DNA of 64,000 nucleotides from Pseudogymnoascus destructans (taxonomy: Eukaryota > Ascomycota > Leotiomycetes > Thelebolales > Thelebolaceae): positions 868,001 through 932,000 of the forward strand of contig NW_020167527.1 in assembly GCF_001641265.1 (NCBI RefSeq), given 5' to 3'. The position numbers were made by a program, and so were the translations under genes. Positions 43,739 through 53,468 of the stretch are shown here, piece after piece (positions within the stretch are counted from its first letter, which is position 1; each line of letters opens with the position of its first letter). The notes under the pieces were generated by a model. The model saw nothing but the letters and a program-made list of their open reading frames with translations, had not been told where the DNA came from and ran no database searches.

Positions 43739-44674
43739 TGTAATGGTGGGTGCACCAGATGTGAGAATCTAGCCACCCAAGGAAGGGATGATTTTACTAA
43801 GACAACACACTGTCTTAGGAAACAGAGCCAAAGGGTTGTAGCTTAGACTATTCCACAACGCAGCAATCAGGTGTGTGATGTAGTGAAGTTGTTCAGACAA
43901 GTTGCAACAAATGTTGAGTCTGGGAACTCAGGGGTAAGTCAGAGGTTAACACCTCACTGACTTTTCAGAAACAAGGAGTAACAAGATAAATGCTTGGAAG
44001 CTTGTAAAAGACGGGGAAGTATGTGATAGTCGATTTACTGTATTGCCTGCTTGCCCTTTCTTAAGGAAAGGGCAATCCTATTTATGCCAAAGGAGTGTAG
44101 TTCTCTCATTTTCCATGACTTTCCATGACTAACCAGGCTTGGTAAATGTATTAGAAATCAAGTGCGACCCACAACTAGCTTGCTAATCATGTAGTGAACG
44201 TAAGAGAATCCCATAGAACCATCTCTTGGGTTCCTAGCCTATAGGAAGTGAAAAGGAGGTCCAAGGTCAGAGTACCTATAGACAAATTATGTCATAACTT
44301 AACCAATCTTGTGGGTAACTAAGGAGCGATGACGTGTAATGAATCATAGAGGGTTGTAGAAGCTTCTAGAGCTATCGTTCATGTTCCTAGGCCTCTAGTT
44401 GGTAGAGATATGCCATGTGGTAGTATTGGCCCACCCCCTTAAGGAGGAGATTTTCTTAATAACTTGTTCAATGAGTGTTCAAATGATATGCCGTGATGTA
44501 TGTAGCATAAACAGATGTAGTAGAAGAGTTTGCAGCAATCGTTGAGTAGTATTGCTTCTGTTGTTGGTGTGATAAGCCAAGATATGTATGGTGACTTGTA
44601 GGTTTGAGGAGGAGATTTCTAAGTTTGCTCTTGAGTTTGATAGCAAACTGAGTGCAACGAATGTCAGTATGACA
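43739..44674 (-). mobile_element. solo LTR-1 in Gypsy-2 gag, with target duplication
   Basis: TGTAATGGTGGGTGC...CAGTATGACA, 936 bp, minus sense. TGTGG precedes (43734-43738) and follows (44675-44679). The uninterrupted gag at 59790 in copy 2 confirms the empty site. Confidence 0.95.
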
Positions 44675-45283
44675 TGTGGGAGGCATTCGTTTCTCCGCAG
44701 CTTCGACTGTGGGTATGGGGGCGTCCACCGGCGGTGTGGACGGGATTCTGGTCTGGGTTGCCATCAGGGTAACTAGCAGATCCTTCACCTCCTGTATCTC
44801 TGCTTCGAGGTGGGCCATTCGACTCGGGATGTCTTCAGATGGCACAGCGATCGTAGCTGCAGCGGTGGTTTGTCTGGTAGTCATTCTAGGCAGTTCACCA
44901 TCATTGTCTTGGCGTGTGTTTGATGTCGGCTTTTTCGACATATTGCCTCGGGTGTGTATCGGTACCAATATGAAGGAGCTTAACTTCCGGTAGCTCGTAG
45001 CTATCAACGCTCTTGTCCACAATTTACTCTGTGCTAGGAGGGGGTTCTTAAGGATCTCGTATCCTATTTGGCGCCAACGCATCAACGACTTTACCACCTT
45101 GTTCTGAAGAGTCAAACCCTGATCCACTGGCTGTCCGTGAGCTGTCTGGAATCACCACTATTTGAAGTAGTCAGGTCTCTTCTCCGAAATGTCACCGACT
45201 CGCGATCAATGTTGTAATGGTAGTTCTCCTGAGTCATTATGGTGTGGGATATTATTGAAGTACGGCCATCCCCGGCAGACATA
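44675..45283 (-). pseudogene. Gypsy-2 copy 1: gag N-terminus and 5' leader
   Basis: Gag starts at ATG 44941 (MSKKPTSNTRQDNDGELPRM), followed by a short coiled coil (SRMAHLEAEIQEVKDLLVTL) and a Pro-rich linker to the LTR-1 insertion. The leader of about 340 bp upstream contains another open frame (MDQGLTLQNKVVKSLMRWRQ) present in both copies, perhaps an upstream coding part or chance. Confidence 0.7.
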
Positions 45284-45296
45284 ATCTTTTTTGTAT
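45284..45296 (-). promoter_or_regulatory. Gypsy-2 primer-binding site (self-priming type)
   Basis: In minus sense ATACAAAAAAGAT starts two bases after the LTR end. It is the exact complement (13/13) of ATCTTTTTTGTAT inside the same LTR (45393-45405 on the plus strand reads ATACAAAAAAGAT). It does not resemble a TGG-type tRNA site. Confidence 0.75.
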
Positions 45297-45298
45297 AA

Positions 45299-45545
45299 TG
45301 TATGGACACAGGGCACCCAGCTTACAGTAATAGCATATGGGAGTGCGAGTCGGAGGCTAAACGGATGCTATCCTATAGGTCTACTACGAGGGATACAAAA
45401 AAGATGAAGGGGGAACCCCGTGAGTCAATTCCCTCAAGTACCCGAAACCCATCCGACTCAGTTAGCCCACCCAAATCATCACACGTGACCCCGCAGCTAC
45501 CCAGAGTCTGCTCCTTAGAATGAGAGACAAGAAGGCATCCTTACA
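45299..45545 (-). mobile_element. 5' LTR-2 of Gypsy-2 copy 1
   Basis: 247 bp, plus-strand ends TGTATGGACACAGGG...AGGCATCCTTACA. Position directly upstream of leader and gag, repeated in copy 2, assigns this LTR family to Gypsy-2. It abuts a Gypsy-3 RT piece at 45546. Confidence 0.9.
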
Positions 45546-45929
45546 GAAAGAGTCCACCGTTCGGACCAATATACCAGATGTCAGCAGCAGCGCTGGACGT
45601 ACTAAAGGAATACATTGATGAGAACCTCGCAATAAGGTTCATTCGACCATCGAAATCACCAGCAGGAAGTCTAATACTATTTGTGCCAAAGAAGGACAAG
45701 AAGCTAAGACTCTGCGTGGACTATGAGGAACGAATAATGTCACTATCAAAGATAGATATGCTTTACCTTTGATAAACGAACTACATGACCTGTTCTAGGG
45801 AGCCAAGATATTTACCAAGCTGTACCTCAGAGGTGCCTATAACCTGCTTCAAATTAAGGAAGGGGATGAGTGGAAAACAGCATTCTGCACTCGCTATGGC
45901 TTGTTCAAATACTTGTTTATGCCCTTTGG
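45546..45929 (+). pseudogene. Gypsy-3 reverse transcriptase, N-terminal part
   Basis: [50 protein letters not shown], then after shifts [20 protein letters not shown] and [12 protein letters not shown]. It stops at TTTGG where Gypsy-1 is inserted; the next codons (LTNALAS) are at 9381 on the other strand. Two stops or shifts near 45770 and 45800. Confidence 0.85.
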
Positions 45930-46839
45930 TGTCATACTGACATTCGTTGCACTCAGTTTGCTATCAAACTCAAGAGCAAACTTGGAAATCTCCTCCTCAA
46001 ACCTACAAGTCACTATACATATTTTGGCTTATCACACCAACAACAAGAGCACTACTACTCAACGATTGCTACAACCATCTATGATTCATTACACGCCATC
46101 GCTCCTTAGTTACTGGGCCGATATTACCACATAGCATATCTCTACAACCCTCTATGATTCATTACATGACATCACTCATACTACCACATGACATATCTCT
46201 ACCAACTAGAGGCCTAGGAGCATTAACGATAGCTCTAAAAGCTCCTACGAACCTCTATGATTCATTACATGTCATCGCTCTTTAGTTACCCACAAGATTG
46301 GTTAAGTTATGACATAATTTGTCTATGACATAATTTGTCTATGACATAATTTGTCTATAGGGGTACTCTGACCTTGGACCTCCTTTTACTTCCTATAGGC
46401 TACAAACCTAAGAGATGGTTCTATGGGATTCTCTTACGTCGACTACAGTTACCAAGCCTGGTAAGTCATGGAAAGAACTACACTCCTTTAGCATAAATAG
46501 GATTGCCCTTTCCTTAAGAAAGGGCAAGCAGACAATACAGTAAATCGACTATCACATACTTCCATGTCTTTTCCAAGCTTCCAAGCATTGATCTTGTTAC
46601 TCCTTGTTTCTGAAAAGTCAGTGAGGTGCTAACCTCTGACTTACCCCTGAGTTCCCAGACTCAACATTTGTTGCAACTTGTCTGAACCACTTCACTACAT
46701 CACACACCTGATTGCTGCATTGTGAAATAGTCTAAGCTACGACCCTTTGGCTCTGTTTTCTAAGACAGTGTGTTGTCTTAGTAAATTCATCCCTTCCTTG
46801 GGTGGCTAGATTCTCACATCTGGTGCACCCACCATTACA
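45930..46839 (+). mobile_element. 5' LTR-1 of Gypsy-1
   Basis: 910 bp, TGTCATACTGACATTCG...CCACCATTACA. Followed at once by leader and gag, hence the 5' LTR of Gypsy-1. Left flank TTTGG (45925-45929). Confidence 0.95.
46492..46535 (+). promoter_or_regulatory. LTR-1 core promoter, hairpin and self-primer
   Basis: CATAAATAG (46492-46500) is a TATA-like box; 26 bp later, about 33 bp from the box, lies AAGCAGACAA (46526-46535), the expected RNA start. Between them is the 8-bp-stem hairpin GCCCTTTC-CTTAA-GAAAGGGC (46505-46525). AAGCAGACAA is complementary to 46842-46851. Confidence 0.65.
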
Positions 46840-46841
46840 CC

Positions 46842-46851
46842 TTGTCTGCTT
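46842..46851 (+). promoter_or_regulatory. Gypsy-1 primer-binding site (self-priming type)
   Basis: TTGTCTGCTT, two bases after the LTR end, pairs 10/10 with AAGCAGACAA inside the LTR. Same offset as in Gypsy-2. Confidence 0.7.
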
Positions 46852-46891
46852 CAAGCTTCAACTATTTCTATAGCAGCACTTCGATACTACA

Positions 46892-48073
46892 ATGGAGGAC
46901 GACCAAGCTCCTACAACTACTGCTGAACAGCAGATTCAACAACTGTTTGCCTTTATACAAAATATAGCAAACAAACTTGAGAATTTGGAAAACACCTTTC
47001 AAGCCAACACTTCAGCAACACAATCCTCAACTCAGACACATCATACAGAGCTTCCCACAGCTCCTCTGGCTATGTCGGGTACCCCAGGTGCACTTCCTAA
47101 AGTGCAAACACCAGATTTATACCATGGAGACAGGAGGAAGTTGAAGGGATTTCTTATGCAACTGGACATCTACTTCACCCTCAGTCCTCATCAGTTCACC
47201 TCAGACATTCAGAAGATATATTTCGCTGCCAGCTACCTCCGTGGATCTGCATTTAACTTCTTTGAGCCATATCTTAGAAGACTTAGTGGAAAAACCAAAA
47301 TACCACTACACCTTTGATTACCTCTTATGACCAGTTTCAAGAGGAACTTACCAGGACCTTTGGAGACATCAACGAAACTGCTACAGCAGAAAGAGAGCTA
47401 CAGAAGCTATGTCAAAAGACCTCTGCTGCTCAGTATACAACAGAATTTAGGAGAATCACTTCTCACTTGACTTGGAATGAAGAAGCCTTAGTCTTCACTT
47501 ACTACCAAGGGCTCAAGAGCTCTATTAAGGATGAACTCAGCAAAGAAGAACGCCCTACAACACTTCAAACGCTTATAGAGAAAGCTGTCAGACTTGATGA
47601 TAGGCTTTTTGAAAGAAGAAAGGAGAAGAACCAAGACTGGCATCCAACAAGAAATTTCAACAATTACACCTCTACACCAACTGCTAAGGACTCAGCACCT
47701 GAACCTATGGACTTAGACGCCTCTATAAAGAGATCTACAGCAAATCCAGCACCTCAGCCTACAAGAAGCCCTCAAAAACTGAAAAGGGGTAAACTTACTC
47801 CTCAAGAAAGAAAACACAGAATGGACAACAACCTTTGTTTATACTGTGGCAAAGGGGGGCACAGAATTCAGGAGTGCTATTCAGCACGGGGGAGTGCTGA
47901 TTCAAAACATATAGCAGCCTCAGACACAGTCACAGCTGCTATTCCTGAAAAACTTGAAAAATCGCCACCAGGCACAACTTCAACTGAGACTACAACTTTT
48001 CCCCTAGACAACAAAGGTGTGTCGATGGTGCTTTCTCAGAGTTTCACACACCTGTTAATCCCTATTCAACTCT
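46892..48073 (+). pseudogene. Gyp-1 gag with zinc knuckle
   Basis: ATG 46892, 52 bp after the LTR. Coiled-coil start (EQQIQQLFAFIQNIANKLENLEN), capsid-like part (VQTPDLYHGDRRKLKGFLMQ, DIQKIYFAASYLRGSAFNFF); a 1-nt frameshift in an A-run near 47293 moves the rest to frame 47314 (ITSYDQFQEELTRTFGDINE, RRITSHLTWNEEALVFTYYQG). LCLYCGKGGHRIQECYS is a C-x2-C-x4-H-x4-C knuckle. The last codons (FTHLLIPIQLYH) join in frame to the start of the inverted protease (LLVVFKQQ). Gag and pol were thus one continuous frame. Confidence 0.9.
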
Positions 48074-49912
48074 ACCACCTTGCTTGTCGTCGATTGAGTT
48101 GTTTAGTGGTTGTAAAGGTCAAGAGATTTGAATGGTCACTGTAAATAGTGATAGGATAGTTTGCCCCTTCAAGGTAGCATCTCCAATGCTTTAGAGAACA
48201 TACTATGGCAAGCAGTTCCTTATCTGTAATGGGATAGTTTTGTTCGGCTGCTGATAGCTTTCTTGAGTAAAATGCCACAGGCTGTAGCTCTTCTTGTTTG
48301 TCTTTTGGAGCTTGGTATAAGATTCCAGAAATAGCAAAATCTGAGGCATCTGTCTCAAGAGTGGCAGGTTTCAAGGGGTTAAAGTGTAGTAACATTTTCC
48401 CTTCTTTGAATTCTCCTTTAAGAGCATCGAAAGCATCTTGCTGTGTCTTATCCCAGTGATACAAAGTGTCCTTGTGAAGTAATTGAGTAAGGGGTAAAGC
48501 CAAGGATGTATATCTTGGTATAAACCTCCTGTAATAGTTGGCAAACCCAAGGAAAGACTGAACCTCTTTAATGCTGGAAGGAATAGGCCACGTTTGTACT
48601 GCTTTTGTCTTTTCAGGGTCCATCTGAATGCCTTCTGTTGAAATTCTATGTCCCAAGAAATCAACTTGAGACATATGGAAAAGACATTTCTCAAGTTTGC
48701 AAAAGAGTTGTGCTTGAGATAGCTTCTCTAAGACTTGTCTAACATGTAGAACATGCTCTTGAGTGTCTAAAGAGTATATAAGAATGTCGTCTAAGTAGAC
48801 AACAACAAAGATATCCAAGTAAGGTCTTAGAATATCATTCATGAGAGCTTGGAAAGAAGCAGGTGCATTGGCAAGCCCAAAAGGCATTACCTGGTATTCA
48901 AAATGACCATAGCGTGTTCTGAATGCTGTCTTCCACTCATCATCTTCCTTGATGCGTATCAGGTTATAAGCTCCCCTGAGATCTAACTTGGTAAAGATCT
49001 TTGCTGAAGAGAGCCTATCCATGAGCTCAGGGATAAGGGGTAAAGCATATCTGTTTTTAACAGTGACTGCATTAAGGCCCCTATAATCAACACAGAGACG
49101 CAAGGAGCCATCTTTCTTCTTGACAAAGAGAATAGGAGCTCCTGCTGGTGAGGAAGAAGGTCTGATAAAGCCAGAACTAAGGTTCTCATCTAGGTATTCT
49201 CTGAGAGTTTTCAGCTCTAATTCAGATAGAGAGTAGATAGGGCCGTAGGGAGGCATTGAGCCTTCTGCGAGTGGTATCTCATGGTCATAAGGCTGGTGCT
49301 TTGGCAGAATTGATGCCTTTGCCTTGTCAAAAAGATGTTGGTAGTCTTGGTATGCTAAAGGCAAAATGACCTCCTGAGATGATTTCTCCAAATCTGAAGT
49401 AGCTGCTATCTCCAGGACAGGTTGGAAAGGTTTAACCCATATCAGAGATGATATATCGTCCATAGTTTGGTCAAAATCCTTGATCTGGGACAAGTCTGAG
49501 TCTTGGACCTGAATAGGGGTAACTGAGGCTTGAAGGGTTTTTTCAGTATTGAGCTCAGGATTTGAGCTAAACCCAAGCGATAAATGCTTCCAATTGATAG
49601 TTGGATCATGCCTTTGAAGCCATGGAAGACCTAGGATGACTGGGTACTTCATTGGTATAACATCTAAAGAGATGGTGTCTGAAAATGTTGATTTTCCTAG
49701 GGGAATCTCAAGTTTGAGTACTGGGGTGTTGCAGGTAATGGAACCTGAACTGATAGGAGTTCCATCAATGACTCGGAGCAACTCTGGAGTGCGTTTGGGA
49801 ATTGTAGGTAACTGGTGTGTCAAGATGAGGTCTTGAGATATAAAGTTGCCTGTTGCCCCCGAGTCTATCATAGCCCTTGTAGATAACACCTGTTGTTTGA
49901 ATACAACTAGGA
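48074..49912 (-). CDS. Gypsy-1 protease, reverse transcriptase, RNase H in an inverted block
   Basis: Open for more than 605 codons on the minus strand, with no stop. Protease: RAMIDSGATGNFIS (DSGA) and YPVILGLPWLQRHDP. RT: GFIRPSSSPAGAPILFVKKKDGSLRLCVDYRGLN, FTKLDLRGAYNLIRIKE, PFGLANAPASFQALMND, FVVVYLDDILIYS (YLDD), KCLFHMSQVDFLGH, FLGFANYYRRFI. RNase H: LETDASDFAISGILYQ, SAAEQNYPITDKELLAIVCSLKHWRCYLEG, IYSDHSNL, QLNRRQARW. Gag before it and the RNase H end after it are on the plus strand, so this block has been turned in place. Confidence 0.95.
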
Positions 49913-50386
49913 GGTTTTGACTTTGTTATAAAACATGTCTCAGGGGCCAAGAATCAAAGAGCAGATCTCCTCTCAAGAAGACATGACTACCAAGATTCTG
50001 CTAAAACAAGCAATACAAAGGCCCTGCTAGACTCTACAAAGCTTATAGCAGCATCTTTAAGCAACCCTCACACTACAGAGGACTTAGAGGGAAACTTATC
50101 CCCTCAAGACCAAGTTGCCCCCATTACCTCTTCTCAGAAACCAGAGACCTTTAAAGACTATACACCATCAGCAACACTTCTTAAAGCATTCAAAGATGCT
50201 TACAACCACGATCCCTTTGCCAAAAGAACTTTGGAATACCTCCAGAAGAAAGGCTCCTCTCTTGAGAAAGTTGGACTACAAAATTTCTCAAAAAATCAGC
50301 AAGGACTTCTCTTATTCAAGAGCTATATCTATGTCCCAAGGGATAAACGATTACAGCTACACCTCCTACAGCAGTTCCATGATGTT
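49913..50386 (+). pseudogene. Gypsy-1 RNase H end and integrase start
   Basis: GFDFVIKHVSG, then KNQRADLLSRR (the RNase H closing motif), a linker, and the start of the integrase zinc region: FKDAYNHDPFAKRTLEYLQKK, LLLFKSYIYVPRDKRLQLHLLQQFHDVP. It ends at 50386; the next codons (AAGHFGFAKTYELL) are at 11796 on the minus strand. Confidence 0.9.
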
Positions 50387-51444
50387 CCACAATTCAGCAA
50401 TCAAGTGTATGATGTAGTGAAGTGGTTTAGACAAGTTGTGGCAAATGTTGAGTCTGAGAACTCAGGGGTAAGTCTGTAAGGATGCCTGTCCGTCGGACAG
50501 GTTACGGTCACATGATAAGAGTTAAGGCAGGTTAGCCAAGTCGGACCCGTTTCGGGTACTTAAGGGGATTGACCAAACGGGGTCCCTCTCCCTCAGTGAC
50601 GGAAGGTATCTGAGTCAGACAGGTTATGGTCACGTGGTGACAGTGAAGGCAGGTTAGCCAAGTCGGACCCGTTTCGGGTACTTAAGGAGATTGACCCAAC
50701 GGGGTTCCCCTCCTCATCTTTTTTGTATCCTTCATAGTAGACCTATAGGATAGCATCCGTTTAGCCTCCGACTCACACTCTCATATGCTATTACTGTGAG
50801 CTGGGTGCCCTGTGTCCTTACAAGGTCAGAGATTAGCACCTCACTGACTTTTCAGAAACAAGGAATAACAAGATCAATGCTTGGAAGCTTGGAAAAGATG
50901 TAGAAGTATGTGATAGTCGATTTACTGTATTGCCTGCTTGCCCTTTCTTAAGGAAAGGGCAATCCTCTTTATGCTAAAGGAGTGTAGTTCTCTCATTTTC
51001 CATGACTTTCCATGACTAACTAGGCTTAGTAACTGTATTAGAAATCAAGTGCGACCCACAACTAGCTTGCTAATTATGTAGCGAACGTAAGAAAAACCCA
51101 TAGAACCATCTCTTGGGTTCCTAGCCTATAGGAAGTGAAAGGAGGTCTAGGGTCAGAGTACCCCTATAGACAAATTATGTCATAACTTAACCAATCTTGT
51201 GGGTAACTAAGGAGCCATGACGTGTAATGAATCATAGAGGATTGTAGAAGCTTCTAGAGCTATCGCTCATGCATGAACAGATGTAAAAAAAGAGTTTGCA
51301 GCAATGGTGACTTGTAGGTTTGAGGAGGAGATTTCCAAGTTTGCTCTTGAGTTTGATAGAAAACTGAGTTAGTACCGCATGCCTAGAAATTCCACTCTAG
51401 AGCTGATGAACTAGACAGTAGATGCAACGAATGTCAGTATGACA
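50387..51444 (-). mobile_element. LTR-1, main part, at right inversion breakpoint
   Basis: 50387-50474 and 50823-51444 are minus-sense LTR-1 (CCACAATTCAGCAATC...CAGTATGACA), interrupted by LTR-2. The missing first 97 bp are at 11797-11893. A foreign piece of about 54 bp replaces a few bases at 51370-51423. Right flank GTGTC (51445-51449). Confidence 0.9.
50475..50822 (+). mobile_element. LTR-2 inside LTR-1, 348 bp, with near-perfect duplication
   Basis: TGTAAGGATGCC...GTGTCCTTACA, plus sense. Flanks AAGTC (50470-50474) and AGGTC (50823-50827), one mismatch. Contains a 122-bp tandem duplication in U3 (about 50496-50739), which explains its extra length. Confidence 0.9.
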
Positions 51445-51899
51445 GTGTCCTCTCTTACCTTAGCTTATAGCTAAGAACCCTAACACCTCCTGTAGTTAAG
51501 AGTAGTCATTAGACTTCTAAAACACCTTAAACTATAAGAGAGCTTAACTTTCAAACAAAGCATATTAAGAACTGCATTATATAGCATTCGAATGGCTCTC
51601 CTAGCTTAATTAATGAGGTACTAAGCCAGCTTGCTAAAGGAGCTTAGGTTATGATGCATTCTGCTGTTATATCTACTTAAGGCAGAAGTTAAGGCTCTAT
51701 AAGCGGCAAATGAATAGAAAAAGAGGAGGGAATGGAAGCGCAAGAGGCGTATAATGCAAGGGGGTAGTGTCTCTGTACAAGAGGGAGAGGATATCCTCTA
51801 GAGTGCTAAGGTTGATGCTTAAGTCTATCGGAGGTGGCAAGTGAGACTACTTAGCAGGTGGGGTCTAAGGCAAATAACATAAACTAACAAGCCTATCCA
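51445..51899. other. no recognised gene; AT-rich
   Basis: Same TAAG/CTTA-rich character as 11894-12480, to which it was joined through LTR-1 before the inversion. Confidence 0.45.
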
Positions 51900-53118
51900 G
51901 ATCGCAATTCTGGTTATAACTACGGATCTGCTGTCATAGTCAAGGCTGGATATCTGGTTCGCACAGCTACAACGAAGGGCAACACCCTTCAATTGAGCGG
52001 TGACTTCAACGCAACGACCCCGTTTGAGGTTATTGGCGCCCCGAAGTCAGCAAAGAAATTGACAATCAACGGTCAACCTGTTGCTATCGAAACATGCAAT
52101 TCCACCGGATCATGGCATGGCCTCGTTAAATACCAGCGCCCATTTATCAATATTCCAAACCTGGAGAGTCTTCAATGGAAGTCTACCGATGCCTTGCCTG
52201 AAATTCAAACCAACTATGACGGTTCAGCGTGGCCTTCTGCGGACAAGAAAAAACTAGCACAAATACGTATAGTAACGTGACTACTCCGACCAGTCTTTAC
52301 TCTAGTGATTACGGTTTGCACATCTATCGCGGACATTTCGTTGCAACTGGACAGGAGACTACCATCACCATTTATACTCAGGGAAGGAATGCATACGGCA
52401 CTTCCGCATGGCTCAATGGAGTCGACCTGGGCTCAATGCTGGCAATGCAACAGTTGGCGATACAAACTAAACATACACACACTCCCCAAGGGAAAGCCAT
52501 GCGTTCTGACGATGTTGATGGACAACATGGGATACGACGGAAACTGGGTTATTGGGTCTGATTCAATGAAGAACCCGAACGGTATACTGCACTACGAATT
52601 CGCAGGCAGAAAAACAATCAGATACCACTTGGAAACTCACTGCAAACCTTGGCGGCGAAGATTATGTTAAGACTCGTGGCCCACTGGACGAAGGCGGCCT
52701 ATTCCCTGAAAGACAAGGCTGGCATCAGCAGAAGCCTCCCACTAACGGCTGGAAAGCTTGAAAGCCAACAACCTGTACCTCCAAAGCAGGAGTCGCCTTC
52801 TACACTGCTGAATTGGATCTCCATATCCCCAATGGATGGGAAGTACCGCTATCTTTCACCTTCAAGAAGACAAAGTCAGATGAAAAATTCCGTGCTCAGT
52901 TGTACGTCAATGGATACCAGTTCGGTAAATACATCAACAATGTTGGTTCCCAAGTGGATTTCTCAGTTCCTCAGAGAATTTTGAATTATCAGGGTTCAAA
53001 CACAGTGGCACTAACGCTCTGGGCTCAACAGCCAAGCGGTGCTAAGCTTGACGGCCTGTCCCTAACTGCGAGAACTCCTCCTATGCCCAAATATGCGAAG
53101 AGAGCCGGCGCATATTAA
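51900..53118 (+). pseudogene. LacA-type beta-galactosidase (GH35), C-terminal relic
   Basis: Shifting frames follow the last 370 or so residues of a fungal secreted beta-galactosidase: DRNSGYNYGSAVIVKAGYLV, GDFNATTPFEVIGAPKSAKK, SLQWKSTDALPE, TSLYSSDYGLHIYRGHF, MDNMGYDGNWVIGSDSMKNP, and AQLYVNGYQFGKYINNVGSQ to the stop at 53118 (family ends in K-x-GAY-like). At least four frameshifts (near 52270, 52440, 52650, 52800). The catalytic TIM barrel with the acid/base and nucleophile Glu is absent, so no activity is possible. The enzyme family releases galactose from beta-galactosides. Confidence 0.85.
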
Positions 53119-53468
53119 AAAGCATATCGGCGATCAATACGGAGTCTCGATATTAATTTTAGACTGCTGGGTCATTTTGCCGCCCCAATTCAAAGAATTT
53201 CCAGTCGTCCGCTGGCTTTAGAACGGCTGGTTTGGTGGAGCTTCATACGTCACTGGCCGAGCCTTGCCGCCAGCCAATCAACGCCGATAATTATTCCCGA
53301 TGTCGCTTTTGACGCTTATTCTGTCGGTAACCGAACCGTTTTAGATTTAGCGCGGGCAATCTACGTAGTTATCATGTATTATGCTTTTCCTCAATTTTGG
53401 TTTCCAATATATTTGACGATTGACTGCTTTGTTGACTACGTTTTAAGTTAAAGATTGGTCGCTAAACT
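53119..53468. promoter_or_regulatory. upstream region of the acetyl-CoA hydrolase gene
   Basis: 350 bp between the beta-galactosidase relic and the ATG at 53469; presumed promoter. No distinct TATA box; several CCAAT-like words (GCCAATCA at about 53273). Confidence 0.4.

Noticed and set aside
46892..49912. Ambisense gene pair (gag on one strand, pol on the other) as a novel genome design
   Set aside because: Codon-level continuity across both joints shows a simple inversion of a normal gag-pol frame.
11797..51444. Two separate Gypsy-1 insertions, each truncated
   Set aside because: Both truncations fall at the same integrase position and the same LTR position, and two pairs of target duplications match only after inversion. 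Independent truncation would not do this.
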